From contig CAIJOB010000041.1 of the NCBI GenBank assembly GCA_903822175.1, positions 1-64,000 on the forward strand: a stretch of 64,000 nt of DNA, read 5' to 3'. The notes below the pieces were generated by a model. The model ran no database searches. It was not told the origin of the DNA and was given only the letters and a program-made list of their open reading frames with translations. Shown one piece after another: positions 56,426-64,000 of the stretch. The stretch is from an uncultured Alphaproteobacteria bacterium (GTDB lineage Bacteria > Pseudomonadota > Alphaproteobacteria > Caulobacterales > Caulobacteraceae). Position numbers and translations under genes: made by a program. Each line of letters opens with the position of its first letter. Positions within the stretch are counted from its first letter, which is position 1.

Positions 56426-56901
56426 CCCATCGGCGCGGCGTCGCGGCCCACTGCGGCTGTCGCGGCGAGTTCCGACGCGGTCTTGCCGAGCACCGGATGC
56501 ACCCAATCCGGCGCGATCTCGGCCAGCGGGCCCATGACGAACAGGCGTTCGTGGGCCCTGGGGTGCGGCAGGATCAGGCCGGGGCCATCCCGCACCTCAC
56601 GGCCATAGGCGATCAGGTCGAGGTCGAGGGTGCGGGGCGCGTTGGGCTGCCCGCGTATCCTGCCAAACGACCGCTCGATGGCAAAAAGCGCCTCGAGAAC
56701 CGCCTCTGGAGGGCCGTTTGCCTCGACAATGGCGACAGCGTTGCGATACTCATTCCCCTGCGGATCGGGCCAGGCGGCAGAGCTCCACCAGCGCGATCGG
56801 GCCAGCACGGGCAATCCGGCCTGGGGGAATTGCGCCAGGGCCGCTTCGAGCAGCGCCTCTGAGGATTTGAAACCGCCGGGCAGGTTGCCGCCAAGGGCCA
56901 C
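56422..56901 (-). CDS. folK: 2-amino-4-hydroxy-6-hydroxymethyldihydropteridine diphosphokinase
   Basis: HPPK of folate synthesis, 159 residues from GTG 56901. Conserved segments: VALGGNLP at the start, SRWWSSAAWPDPQGNEYRNAV, the RTLDLDLIAYG motif with Mg-binding aspartates, and PHPRAHERLFVMGPLAEIAPDW. No ATG fits the family start. It would be divergent from the NYN-domain gene and belongs to the folK-rpoZ-relA neighbourhood that has been opened here by other genes. Confidence 0.92.
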   Translation of the reverse strand: MALGGNLPGGFKSSEALLEAALAQFPQAGLPVLARSRWWSSAAWPDPQGNEYRNAVAIVEANGPPEAVLEALFAIERSFGRIRGQPNAPRTLDLDLIAYGREVRDGPGLILPHPRAHERLFVMGPLAEIAPDWVHPVLGKTASELAATAAVGRDAAPMG

Positions 56902-56953
56902 GACTATTGCGTCGTCCAGCCCACGACCTGCGGCTATTGGGAATTGCGAGACG

Positions 56954-57562
56954 ATGACCTTCTACCCCACAGACCGTCTGGCGCTCTTCATCGACGGGTC
57001 GAACCTCTATTCCGCGGCCAAGGGCCTGGGCTTCGACATCGACTACCGCAAGCTGCTGGAAGAGTTCCGCAAGCGGGGCGTCCTGATCCGGGCCTACTAC
57101 TACACCGCGCTCGTCGAGGACGAGGAGTACTCGCCGATCCGGCCGCTGGTCGATTGGCTGGATTACAACGGCTACTCGCTCGTCACCAAGGCGGCGCGGC
57201 AATACACCGACAGCCAGGGGCGCAAGCGCTGGCGCGGCGACATGGACGTCGAGATCGCGGTCGACATGATGGATATGGCCGCCGGCGGCGCCGACCACCT
57301 GGTGCTGTTCAGTGGCGACGGAGACTTCCGGGCGCTGGTCGAGGCGGTGCAGCGGCGAGGCTCCCGGGTGACCGTGGTCTCGACCGTGAAATCGCAGCCG
57401 CCGATGGCGTCTGACGACCTGCGCCGGCAGGCGGACAACTTCGTCGACCTGGCGGACCTGTCGGAAATCATCGGCCGGCCGTCGCGCCTGCCCCGCTTCA
57501 TCCAGGAAAGCCGCAACGAACGGCAGCATCACGATGAGCCGGAGGCCGATGCCGAGGCCTGA
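56954..57562 (+). CDS. NYN domain protein (LabA/DUF88 family)
   Basis: A 202-residue PIN-like RNase-fold protein. The acidic active-site set is visible: FIDGSNLY, GDMDVEIAVDMMDMA and VLFSGDGDFRALVEAVQRRG, matching the NYN/LabA signature. The C-terminal SSD-like stretch (LADLSEIIGRP) precedes a charged tail. Members are linked to RNA processing. Directly upstream of the uracil-DNA glycosylase gene, which it overlaps by 29 bases. Confidence 0.88.
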   Translation: MTFYPTDRLALFIDGSNLYSAAKGLGFDIDYRKLLEEFRKRGVLIRAYYYTALVEDEEYSPIRPLVDWLDYNGYSLVTKAARQYTDSQGRKRWRGDMDVEIAVDMMDMAAGGADHLVLFSGDGDFRALVEAVQRRGSRVTVVSTVKSQPPMASDDLRRQADNFVDLADLSEIIGRPSRLPRFIQESRNERQHHDEPEADAEA

Positions 57563-58199
57563 TCCGGCGCTGGCTGAGCCGCCGCGCGACTGTCCGCTCT
57601 GTCCCAGGCTGGTGGCTTATCGGGCGGAGAACGCGCGGGCGCACCCCAACTGGTTCAACGGCCCTGCCCCGTCGTGGGGCGATCCGGAGGCCCGCCTGCT
57701 GGTCGCGGGCCTGGCGCCGGGGCGTCAGGGGGCGAACCGGACCGGGCGGCCGTTCACCGGCGACCATGCCGGGTGGCTGCTCTATGCGACGCTGAAGAAG
57801 AGCGGCTTCGCCACCGGGACCTATGACCCGGACGGCGACGACGACCTGAAGCTGGTGGATTGCACGATCACCAATGCGGTGCGCTGCGCGCCGCCCGGCA
57901 ACAAGCCCGAAACCTCCGAAGAGAATACCTGCCGCCCGTTCCTGGCCGCCAAGATCGCCGCCCTGCCCCGGCTGAAGGTGATCGTCACCCTGGGCGACGT
58001 GTCGCGGCGCAATGTGTTGAAGGCGCTGGGCCTCAAGGCCTCAGCGGGCCTGCCGGGCCACGGCACGGAGTTCCGCGCCGGCCCCTATGTGGTGCTGAAC
58101 AGCTACCACTGCTCGCGGCTCAACACGAACACCGGGCGGCTGACGCCCGCGATGTTCGAAGCGGTGTTCGAACGCGCGCGGGCGCTGCTGGACGACTAG
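57534..58199 (+). CDS. Uracil-DNA glycosylase, family 5-like
   Basis: A 221-residue DNA repair glycosylase. Cys20 and Cys23 (RDCPLCPRL) with cysteines near VRCAPPGNKP and EENTC are placed to bind an iron-sulfur cluster. The uracil-binding region is LLVAGLAPGRQGANRTGRPFTG, and the terminal NSYHCSRLNTNTGRLTP region corresponds to the base-excision loop. That layout fits the family 5 (UdgB) group rather than Ung. ATG 57534 overlaps the NYN gene. Confidence 0.9.
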   Translation: MSRRPMPRPDPALAEPPRDCPLCPRLVAYRAENARAHPNWFNGPAPSWGDPEARLLVAGLAPGRQGANRTGRPFTGDHAGWLLYATLKKSGFATGTYDPDGDDDLKLVDCTITNAVRCAPPGNKPETSEENTCRPFLAAKIAALPRLKVIVTLGDVSRRNVLKALGLKASAGLPGHGTEFRAGPYVVLNSYHCSRLNTNTGRLTPAMFEAVFERARALLDD

Positions 58200-58200
58200 C

Positions 58201-58911
58201 TCAGATCTTGGCGAGCGCCGGGGTCAGCGCGTGGCGGCGGCGGCGCATGGCCGCCCCGGTCAGGCCGAAGCCGACGATCATCAGGCCCCAGGCGGCCGGT
58301 TCGGGCACTGCGCCGCCGACAGCCGAGATGGTGGTCGAGAAGAAGGCTTCGCCAGACGGATCCTGCTGCGACCATATCCAGTGCGCCGACGTCGGGATGC
58401 CGGGCACCGCGCCGCCGATGGCGCCGCCCCAGATCGCCGTGCCGTTGGCGCCCAGATCGACAGGCGCATCGCTGGGCGCGGTCCAGGAGACCGGGCCACC
58501 GAGATTCTGAACCACGCTGTTGGGGTCCGCGCGCCAGTCGGCGGCGTCGGTGCCGAGCGTCTGGGTCCCGTTGGCGAAGACGTGGCTGGTGTCGGAAAGC
58601 GTGAAACTGCCCAGCAGGGCGTCGGGATTGCCGCCGGCCATGTTGCCCGGGCCGTACCAATTGTTGGCCACCACGTGCAGGTAATAGGTCTGGCCCGGAT
58701 CGAGCTCGGCGGTGAAGGTCTGAGCGACCCACCACACGGCGCCCGAAGCAACCAGCGTGCCCCGCGCGCTGTCCGAGGTCGACAGGTAGGCATTGTACTC
58801 GTTGTCGGCGGTGATCGCGCCGCTCAGCGTCGTCGACGCCTGGGCGGCCGTGCCGGCGAGCAAGGCGGTCGCAGCGGCCGCGGCAGTCAGGAACCTGTTG
58901 GAGATGCGCAT
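58201..58911 (-). CDS. PEP-CTERM sorting domain-containing protein
   Basis: A 236-residue exported protein with signal peptide (FLTAAAAATALLAGTAAQA), a beta-rich body (LDPGQTYYLHVVANNWYGPG, FFSTTISAVGG) resembling carbohydrate- or surface-associated domains, and the PEPxxWA tail VPEPAAWGLMIVGFG followed by a hydrophobic helix and RRRR. Convergent with the UDG gene (one-base gap) and followed on the other side by an S9 peptidase gene. No exosortase is nearby. Confidence 0.87.
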   Translation of the reverse strand: MRISNRFLTAAAAATALLAGTAAQASTTLSGAITADNEYNAYLSTSDSARGTLVASGAVWWVAQTFTAELDPGQTYYLHVVANNWYGPGNMAGGNPDALLGSFTLSDTSHVFANGTQTLGTDAADWRADPNSVVQNLGGPVSWTAPSDAPVDLGANGTAIWGGAIGGAVPGIPTSAHWIWSQQDPSGEAFFSTTISAVGGAVPEPAAWGLMIVGFGLTGAAMRRRRHALTPALAKI

Positions 58912-59139
58912 GGAACTGTCGGCCCCCGTTGTAGAATTCTCGTTTCACCGGACGTAGTCGCATCAGGCGGAGCCGTTCCGGTATCAAACCGGGACAACCC
59001 ACAGGGTACGTTGCAAAAACCGGACCGGACGCCGGCCCGCGGTGGGATGTCGCGCCGTCAAAAATGTCCAGTCGCGCGGCTCTGGCTTTGCGGCGAAGCT
59101 TGGACCTAAGCTCGCGCTACAAGCTGGGGAATTCGTCAG

Positions 59140-61197
59140 ATGCTGAAACAACTCGCTCTTGCCGGCGCCGCCGTGGCGGTCCTGGCCCTCGCCGCGCCGT
59201 CCGCAGGCCTCGCCAAGCCGGTGACGGTCCGCGACATCGCTCGCTCGGTGAAGCTCGCCGATCCGCACATCTCGCCGGATGGCAAGTCGATTGCCTATGT
59301 CGAGAGCCGCGCCGATCTGGAGAGCGACGAGTTCCGCAGTGAGATCATGGTCGTGGATGTCGCGAGCCATGCGGTACGGCCGATCACCCGTACGCGGCAT
59401 CATGCGGGCTCACCCCGCTGGTCGCCGGACGGGACCCGGCTGGCCTTCACCGCACCAGACGCGGACAAGAATCTGCAGGTCTATGTGCTGCCCATGGGCG
59501 GCGGTGAGGCGCTGCAGCTCACCAAGGGCAAGGACAGCGTCCAGCAGCTCGCCTGGAGCCCGGACGGCAAGTCGATCGCCTATGCCGTCAGCGACCCCGC
59601 GCCGGAGCTGAAGGGCGAGGACAAGTTCCGCACCGGTTTCAAGGTCGGCAACGACGATGTGACGGTCAGCGAGGCGGTGCGGCCGGCGCACCTGTGGCTG
59701 ACCGCGGCCGACGGGACGGGCGAGGCCAAGCGCCTGACCAAGGGCGACTGGTCCCTGCCCTCCAGCCTGCCGCCCGGGCCGCCGTCGTCGCCGGTGGTCT
59801 GGAGCAAGGACGGCAAGTCGCTGATCTATGTTGAGCAGAAGACGCCTTCGACGGGCGATCAGCTCAATTCGCGGGTGATGGTGCTGGACGTGGCCAGCGG
59901 CAAGACCCGCGCGGTGACCGGCGAGACCCTGATGGAGGGCTATCCGCAGCTGTCGCCGGACGGGCGGACCATCGCCTATTGGCGCAACCGCGACGCCCAT
60001 CCCTGGACGTTCCAGGACGTCTGGCTCGCGCCCTTCGACGGCGGCGCCGGCAAGGACATCGGAGTCGCGCTGGACAAGAACGTCTACGGCACGCTCTGGG
60101 CCCCCGATGGCCAGTCGATGATCGTAGGCGCCAATACCGGCACCACGGTCGGCCTCTGGCGGCTGAAGCCCGACGGCAGCTCCACCCCGATCGAGCTTGG
60201 CAAGATGATGCCGGCCAATGGCTACTGGCTGGACATCGACGTGGCCCGCGACGGAACCATCGCCGTGGTCGGCCAGACCACAAGTGACCCCTCCGAGCTT
60301 TATGTGATCCCGGCCGGCGGCGGCGCGCCGGTGGCGATCACCCATCAGAACGCGGTCCTCGACGACCTCACGCTCGGCCGTGTCGAGACGGTGACCTGGA
60401 AGGGCCCGGGCGGGCGGATGCTGAACGGGGTCGTCACCTATCCGCCCGGTTTCAAGGCCGACCAGAAGTATCCCCTGGTGCTCTACGTCCACGGCGGGCC
60501 GAACTCGGCCTCACGAGAGAAATTCGGGGTGGCCGAGCAGGTGTTCGCCGCCAACGGCTACGTGGTCTTCGAGCCGAACTACCGGGGCGGCGACAACGAC
60601 GGCAACGCCTTCTACGCCTCGATCTACAAGGACGCCGGTCAGGGCCCGGGCGAGGACGTGATGTCGGGCGTCGAATATCTGAAGTCCAAGGGCTTCGTGG
60701 ACCCCGCCAAAATGGCGGTGACCGGCTGGTCCTACGGCGGCTTCATGACCACCTGGCTGGCCGGCCACTATCCGGTCTGGAAGGCGGCCGTGGCGGGCGC
60801 GGCGGTCACCGACTGGGTGGAGATGTACAACCTGTCGGACGGCAACGTGACGATCACCGGCCAGACGGGGATTTCGCCCTATGTGGCGGGCGGCATGGAG
60901 CCGAACCGCAAGCAGTCGCCGGCGACGATGATGAACCACATCAAGGCCCCGACCCTGGTGATGAGCGACACCGGCGACTTCCGCGTGCCGGCGGCGCAGT
61001 CCTACGGCCTCTATCACGCGCTGAAGGACAACGGCGTGCCGACCGAGTTCGTGGCCTATCCGGTCGGCGGCCACTTCCCGGGCGACCCGATCCGCCAGAT
61101 GGACGTCTACACCCGCTGGGTCGACTGGCTGGACCGCTGGCTGAAGAACGACGGGAAGGAAGCGCCGAAGCCGGAGGCGCCGAAGAAGGCGGACTAA
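59140..61197 (+). CDS. S9 family peptidase (acylaminoacyl/dipeptidyl peptidase type)
   Basis: A 685-residue exported serine peptidase. Signal peptide (LALAGAAVAVLALAAPSAGLA), then a seven-bladed propeller with repeated D-P-H-x-S-P-D-G-K or SPDG motifs (HISPDGKSIAYV, RWSPDGTRLAFT, AWSPDGKSIAYA, PQLSPDGRTIAYW), then the alpha/beta-hydrolase domain with VHGGPNS and the nucleophile in GWSYGG (about residue 531); DTGDFRV and VGGHFPGDP give the acid and histidine. Likely degrades oligopeptides in the periplasm. Three bases upstream of the next gene's TTG. Confidence 0.95.
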   Translation: MLKQLALAGAAVAVLALAAPSAGLAKPVTVRDIARSVKLADPHISPDGKSIAYVESRADLESDEFRSEIMVVDVASHAVRPITRTRHHAGSPRWSPDGTRLAFTAPDADKNLQVYVLPMGGGEALQLTKGKDSVQQLAWSPDGKSIAYAVSDPAPELKGEDKFRTGFKVGNDDVTVSEAVRPAHLWLTAADGTGEAKRLTKGDWSLPSSLPPGPPSSPVVWSKDGKSLIYVEQKTPSTGDQLNSRVMVLDVASGKTRAVTGETLMEGYPQLSPDGRTIAYWRNRDAHPWTFQDVWLAPFDGGAGKDIGVALDKNVYGTLWAPDGQSMIVGANTGTTVGLWRLKPDGSSTPIELGKMMPANGYWLDIDVARDGTIAVVGQTTSDPSELYVIPAGGGAPVAITHQNAVLDDLTLGRVETVTWKGPGGRMLNGVVTYPPGFKADQKYPLVLYVHGGPNSASREKFGVAEQVFAANGYVVFEPNYRGGDNDGNAFYASIYKDAGQGPGEDVMSGVEYLKSKGFVDPAKMAVTGWSYGGFMTTWLAGHYPVWKAAVAGAAVTDWVEMYNLSDGNVTITGQTGISPYVAGGMEPNRKQSPATMMNHIKAPTLVMSDTGDFRVPAAQSYGLYHALKDNGVPTEFVAYPVGGHFPGDPIRQMDVYTRWVDWLDRWLKNDGKEAPKPEAPKKAD

Positions 61198-61199
61198 GC

Positions 61200-61919
61200 T
61201 TGGATGTCCACAAGCCCAAGCCCTGGCACGGCCTTCGGGAGTTCCTGAAGGAGTACGTCATCATCGTGGTGGGCGTGCTGACCGCGCTTGGCGCTGAACA
61301 GGCGGTCCAGACCCTGCATGAGAACCGGATCGCCGATGAAGCCCGCGAGTCGATCCGGGCCGAGGTGCGGGAGAATCTGTTCTGGCTGGAGCGGCGGGCG
61401 AACCATCAGCCCTGCGTGCGCCAGCAGTTCACGGAGATCGGCCAGGTGCTCGACCGCGCCAGGCATGGTCAGCCCTATCCCACGCCGCGACAGCTCGACC
61501 GGGTGTTTCACGCCAAGCTGACGAGCGTGCGGTGGGAGGCCAATTCGCAGGCCGGCCGCGCCAGTCTGTTCAGCCCTGTCGAGCAGCGAAACCTCGGCAA
61601 TATGTACTACACGACCGAGCAGTACGCCCGCGCCCAGGACATCGAGGAAGACGTCTGGTCGAAGCTGGACGCCATCGAGGGACTGGACCATCTGACGCCG
61701 CAGGAGATCGACGCGTTCGCCATGCTGCTGGCCGAGGCGCGCTATCAGAACGTGGCGGTCAACCTGAACCTCATGCGGGCGCGGCAGTGGGCGACGGTGT
61801 TACGGCTGAAGCCTGAGAATCCCACGGTCACCGCCGTGCCGACCGGCGCCATCGCCCCCGTGGCCTGCGCTTCGATCAGCGCTGCGCCCGACCCGGCGGC
61901 AGACGACGGATTCCACTAG
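61200..61919 (+). CDS. Membrane-anchored hypothetical protein
   Basis: A 239-residue protein from TTG 61200. The N-terminus (KPWHGLREFLKEYVIIVVGVLTALGAEQAV) is a single membrane helix of a family common in Caulobacter, Phenylobacterium and sphingomonads that typically starts with M-D-x-H-K-P-K-P. The rest is helical and soluble, with a Cys-containing tail. No catalytic motif. It follows the S9 peptidase within three bases and is probably co-transcribed. Confidence 0.78.
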   Translation: MDVHKPKPWHGLREFLKEYVIIVVGVLTALGAEQAVQTLHENRIADEARESIRAEVRENLFWLERRANHQPCVRQQFTEIGQVLDRARHGQPYPTPRQLDRVFHAKLTSVRWEANSQAGRASLFSPVEQRNLGNMYYTTEQYARAQDIEEDVWSKLDAIEGLDHLTPQEIDAFAMLLAEARYQNVAVNLNLMRARQWATVLRLKPENPTVTAVPTGAIAPVACASISAAPDPAADDGFH

Positions 61920-61987
61920 GGCGAAGTCGGCTAGACGACACAGCGTCGGCGCGGTTAGCTCGGGCGGATGGTTTGGGGGGCCAGAGC

Positions 61988-63016
61988 ATGATCTTCGAAC
62001 AGATCGCCACGGGCGGATGTCAGTCCTATCTGCTGGCCTGTCAGGACACTCAGGCCGCGGTGCTGATCGACCCGGAGCTGAGCCGGATCGACCTCTATCG
62101 CGGGCTCTGCGCCAAGCACGGCGTCTCGATCAAATACGTCATCGACACCCACACCCACGCTGACCATTTCTCGGCCAGCAAGGAACTGGGCAAGGCGCTG
62201 GGAGCCCCGGTGGTGATGCACCGGCTGGCGCCCGCGCCCTATGCCGACCTGCGGCTGGACGATGGCGACATGCTGATCGCCGGGGGCTTAAGACTGAAGG
62301 CGCTGCACACACCGGGGCATACGCGGGATTCCATGAGCCTGGTGATGGACGACCGGGTGTTCACCGGCGACACCCTGCTGATCGGCGGCACCGGGCGCAC
62401 CGACCTGCCGACCGGCGACCCGCACGAACTCTACGACAGCCTGTTCGAGGGCCTGCTGCGCCTGCCGCCGGAGATGCTGGTGTTTCCGGCCCACGACTAC
62501 AAAGGCCGCAGCCACTCCACCATCGGGGCCGAGATCGAGGGCAACCCGCGCCTGCAGAAGACCGACCGCGCCGAGTTCGTGGCGATGATGCAGGCGCTCG
62601 ACCTGGCCGCGCCGACGCATCTGACCGAGGCGCTGCGCACCAATATGAGCGGCGGCAAGACGGTGGCGCAGCTGTTGAGCGAGGCGGCGGCCAAGGTGCC
62701 GTTCATGTCGATGGCCGAGTTGAACGAGCGGCTGGGCGGCAACCGCCGCGACCTGGTGATCCTGGACCTGCGCGAGAAGGACGCCTTCGAGGCCGGCCAT
62801 GTGCCCGGCGCGCGCCACCTGCCGCGCGGTCAGCTGGAGTTGCGGGTCAACAGCGAGCTTCCGGACCCAACGGTGCGCATCCTCACCTACTGCGAGTTCG
62901 GCAAGATCTCGACGCTGGCGGCCGCCACCCTGCGCGAGCTGGGCTACGGCCGCGCGGTGGCGCTGGACGGCGGCATGACCGCCTGGCGCGAGGCTGAGTT
63001 TCCGCTGGAGCGCTGA
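61988..63016 (+). CDS. MBL-fold hydrolase fused to a rhodanese domain
   Basis: A 342-residue fusion. The N-terminal metallo-beta-lactamase domain has THTHADH (residues 54-60), HTPGHTRDS and TGDTLLIGG, the ETHE1/persulfide-dioxygenase or sulfur-hydrolase arrangement. The C-terminal rhodanese domain includes LVILDLREKDAFEAGHVPGARHLP and the active-site loop C302-E-F-G-K-I-S, where cysteine is retained. The pairing points to sulfane-sulfur handling. ATG 61988 is preceded by GGGGGCCAGAGC. Confidence 0.9.
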   Translation: MIFEQIATGGCQSYLLACQDTQAAVLIDPELSRIDLYRGLCAKHGVSIKYVIDTHTHADHFSASKELGKALGAPVVMHRLAPAPYADLRLDDGDMLIAGGLRLKALHTPGHTRDSMSLVMDDRVFTGDTLLIGGTGRTDLPTGDPHELYDSLFEGLLRLPPEMLVFPAHDYKGRSHSTIGAEIEGNPRLQKTDRAEFVAMMQALDLAAPTHLTEALRTNMSGGKTVAQLLSEAAAKVPFMSMAELNERLGGNRRDLVILDLREKDAFEAGHVPGARHLPRGQLELRVNSELPDPTVRILTYCEFGKISTLAAATLRELGYGRAVALDGGMTAWREAEFPLER

Positions 63017-63104
63017 ACGCCCCCCTCTCTTGGAGAATGGCTCGCCTCGCCCGACCGCCGCCGCTAGGGTCCCATCACCTTTGCTTTTCAGTGGATTCCC
63101 CGAC

Positions 63105-64000
63105 TTGAAAACCCTGCTCTTCGCCGGCCTCGCCACCGCGGCCGTTCTCGCCTCGATGCCGGTGATGGCGCAGACCCCCAAGCCCGACCCGGCCCTGCAC
63201 GACCAGGCGCTGGACCTGCTGAAGAAGGGCATCGCCTACCGCACCGTGATCCCGGGCAATCAGGTCCCGGTCTATGCGGCCTATCTGAAGAGCGTGCTGG
63301 TCGCCGCGGGCTTCAAGCCCGACGAGGTGAAGATCGAGCCGGTGGCCGGCAGCGCCGTTCTGGTCGCCCACTTCGCGGGAACCGATCCCAAGCTGAAGCC
63401 CATCGTGGTGATCGACCACATGGACGTCGTCGAGGCCAAGCCCGCCGACTGGACGCGCGACCCGTTCACCCCGGTGGTCGAGAACGGCTACGTCTTCGGT
63501 CGCGGCGCCATCGACGACAAGTTCGACGTCTCGATGATCGTAACCGTGCTCGCCAAGCTCAAGCGCGAAGGCTGGGCGCCGCGCCGCGAGGTGATCCTGG
63601 CGCTGAGCGGCGACGAAGAGACCCTGATGCAGACCGCGCGGCATCTGGCGCAGGAGCTGAAAGGCGCCGAACTGGTGCTCAACGGCGACGCCGGCGGCGG
63701 CGAACTGTCGGAAGAGGGCAAGCCGCAGATCTACACCCTGCAGGCAGCCGAGAAGACCTACGCCGACTTCGAGATCACCGTCACCGATCCGGGCGGCCAC
63801 TCCAGTCGGCCCGGTCGCACCAACGCGATCTATCAGCTGGGCGCGGACCTGGCGAAGCTCTCGGCCTTCCAGTTCCCGGCCATGCAGAGCGAGATCACCA
63901 TGGGCGCGTTCAAGGCCGCGGCCCCGACCGAACCCGGTCCGGTGGGCGACGCGCTGCGCGCCTATGTGCGCAATCCGAAGGACGAGGCGGCGATCGCGGT
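63105..64000 (+). CDS. M20 family metallopeptidase, 3' end outside window
   Basis: Starts with TTG 63105 and a signal peptide (TLLFAGLATAAVLASMPVMA) and continues open to the window edge, so about 298 residues are seen. M20 landmarks are VVIDHMDVVEAK (metal-binding H-x-D), FGRGAIDDKFDVSM (bridging Asp region) and LSGDEETLM (catalytic Glu pair), then the start of the dimerisation domain (YADFEITVTDPGGHSSRPG). A secreted dipeptidase or carboxypeptidase is likely. The end is missing. Confidence 0.88.
   Translation, partial: MKTLLFAGLATAAVLASMPVMAQTPKPDPALHDQALDLLKKGIAYRTVIPGNQVPVYAAYLKSVLVAAGFKPDEVKIEPVAGSAVLVAHFAGTDPKLKPIVVIDHMDVVEAKPADWTRDPFTPVVENGYVFGRGAIDDKFDVSMIVTVLAKLKREGWAPRREVILALSGDEETLMQTARHLAQELKGAELVLNGDAGGGELSEEGKPQIYTLQAAEKTYADFEITVTDPGGHSSRPGRTNAIYQLGADLAKLSAFQFPAMQSEITMGAFKAAAPTEPGPVGDALRAYVRNPKDEAAIA

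Noticed and set aside
63075..63800. Minus-strand 241-residue frame over the M20 gene
   Set aside because: The plus frame has a signal peptide and all M20 metal motifs; the minus frame has none.

Overview
The window reads as a chromosomal segment of a high-GC alphaproteobacterium of the family Caulobacteraceae, most likely Phenylobacterium or a close relative. The basis is the ribonuclease E tail ending in a GWW motif, the order aroQ-accB-accC-aat-DUF2155-NDUFA12, a TSCPD/NrdJ-like protein typical of the order, the cluster around acpS-lepB-rnc-era-recO, and PEPxxWA-type PEP-CTERM proteins. No rRNA, tRNA, CRISPR array, prophage or intact insertion sequence was found. The genus is inferred from gene content alone.

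Layout. 1-5.1 kb: end of rne, a periplasmic M48 metallopeptidase with TPRs, a DsbA-like lipoprotein, an FAD oxidoreductase and a cytochrome c'. 5.1-12.5 kb: thiG/thiS on the minus strand, then aroQ, accB, accC, a CocE-type hydrolase, aat, DUF2155 and an NDUFA12-type complex I accessory protein. 12.7-18 kb: a ribonucleotide-reductase-like protein without the catalytic barrel, a pentapeptide-repeat protein and aspS. 18-28 kb: accessory metabolism (methyltransferase, serine hydrolase, PPOX-fold stress protein, metallo-beta-lactamase, LuxR regulator, DUF2306, PQQ quinohemoprotein dehydrogenase, MAPEG and others), with two hairpin repeats at 23.5-23.7 kb. 27.8-29.0 kb is a gene-poor stretch holding a truncated gene.

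29-58 kb is a familiar alphaproteobacterial backbone, read here right to left: UDG, NYN, folK, rpoZ, spoT/relA, pyrE, pdxJ, acpS, lepB, rnc, era, recO, parC. Accessory pockets interrupt it: MmyB-type regulator/MDR reductase/GST between folK and rpoZ; PEP-CTERM, HAF-repeat, GST, class III cyclase-like, POT transporter, GT-C-like and alpha/beta-hydrolase genes between spoT and pyrE; a frameshifted TIM-barrel gene between acpS and lepB; a VanZ-like gene and a micro-ORF between era and recO; and BlaI/BlaR-like genes plus a PEP-CTERM gene between recO and parC. 58-64 kb holds another PEP-CTERM gene, an S9 peptidase, a membrane-anchored hypothetical protein, a metallo-beta-lactamase/rhodanese fusion and the start of an M20 peptidase that runs off the window.

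The signals most worth following are the paired hairpins whose CTAG ends supply the stop codons of two convergent genes, the barrel-less NrdJ-like protein, a solitary class III nucleotide-cyclase-like protein, a BlaI-family gene with nested palindromes on one axis abutting its ATG, the seven-repeat HAF/PEP-CTERM protein, and probable non-AUG starts (CTG for spoT/relA, ATT for a micro-ORF). I found no clear multi-gene defence or mobile system.
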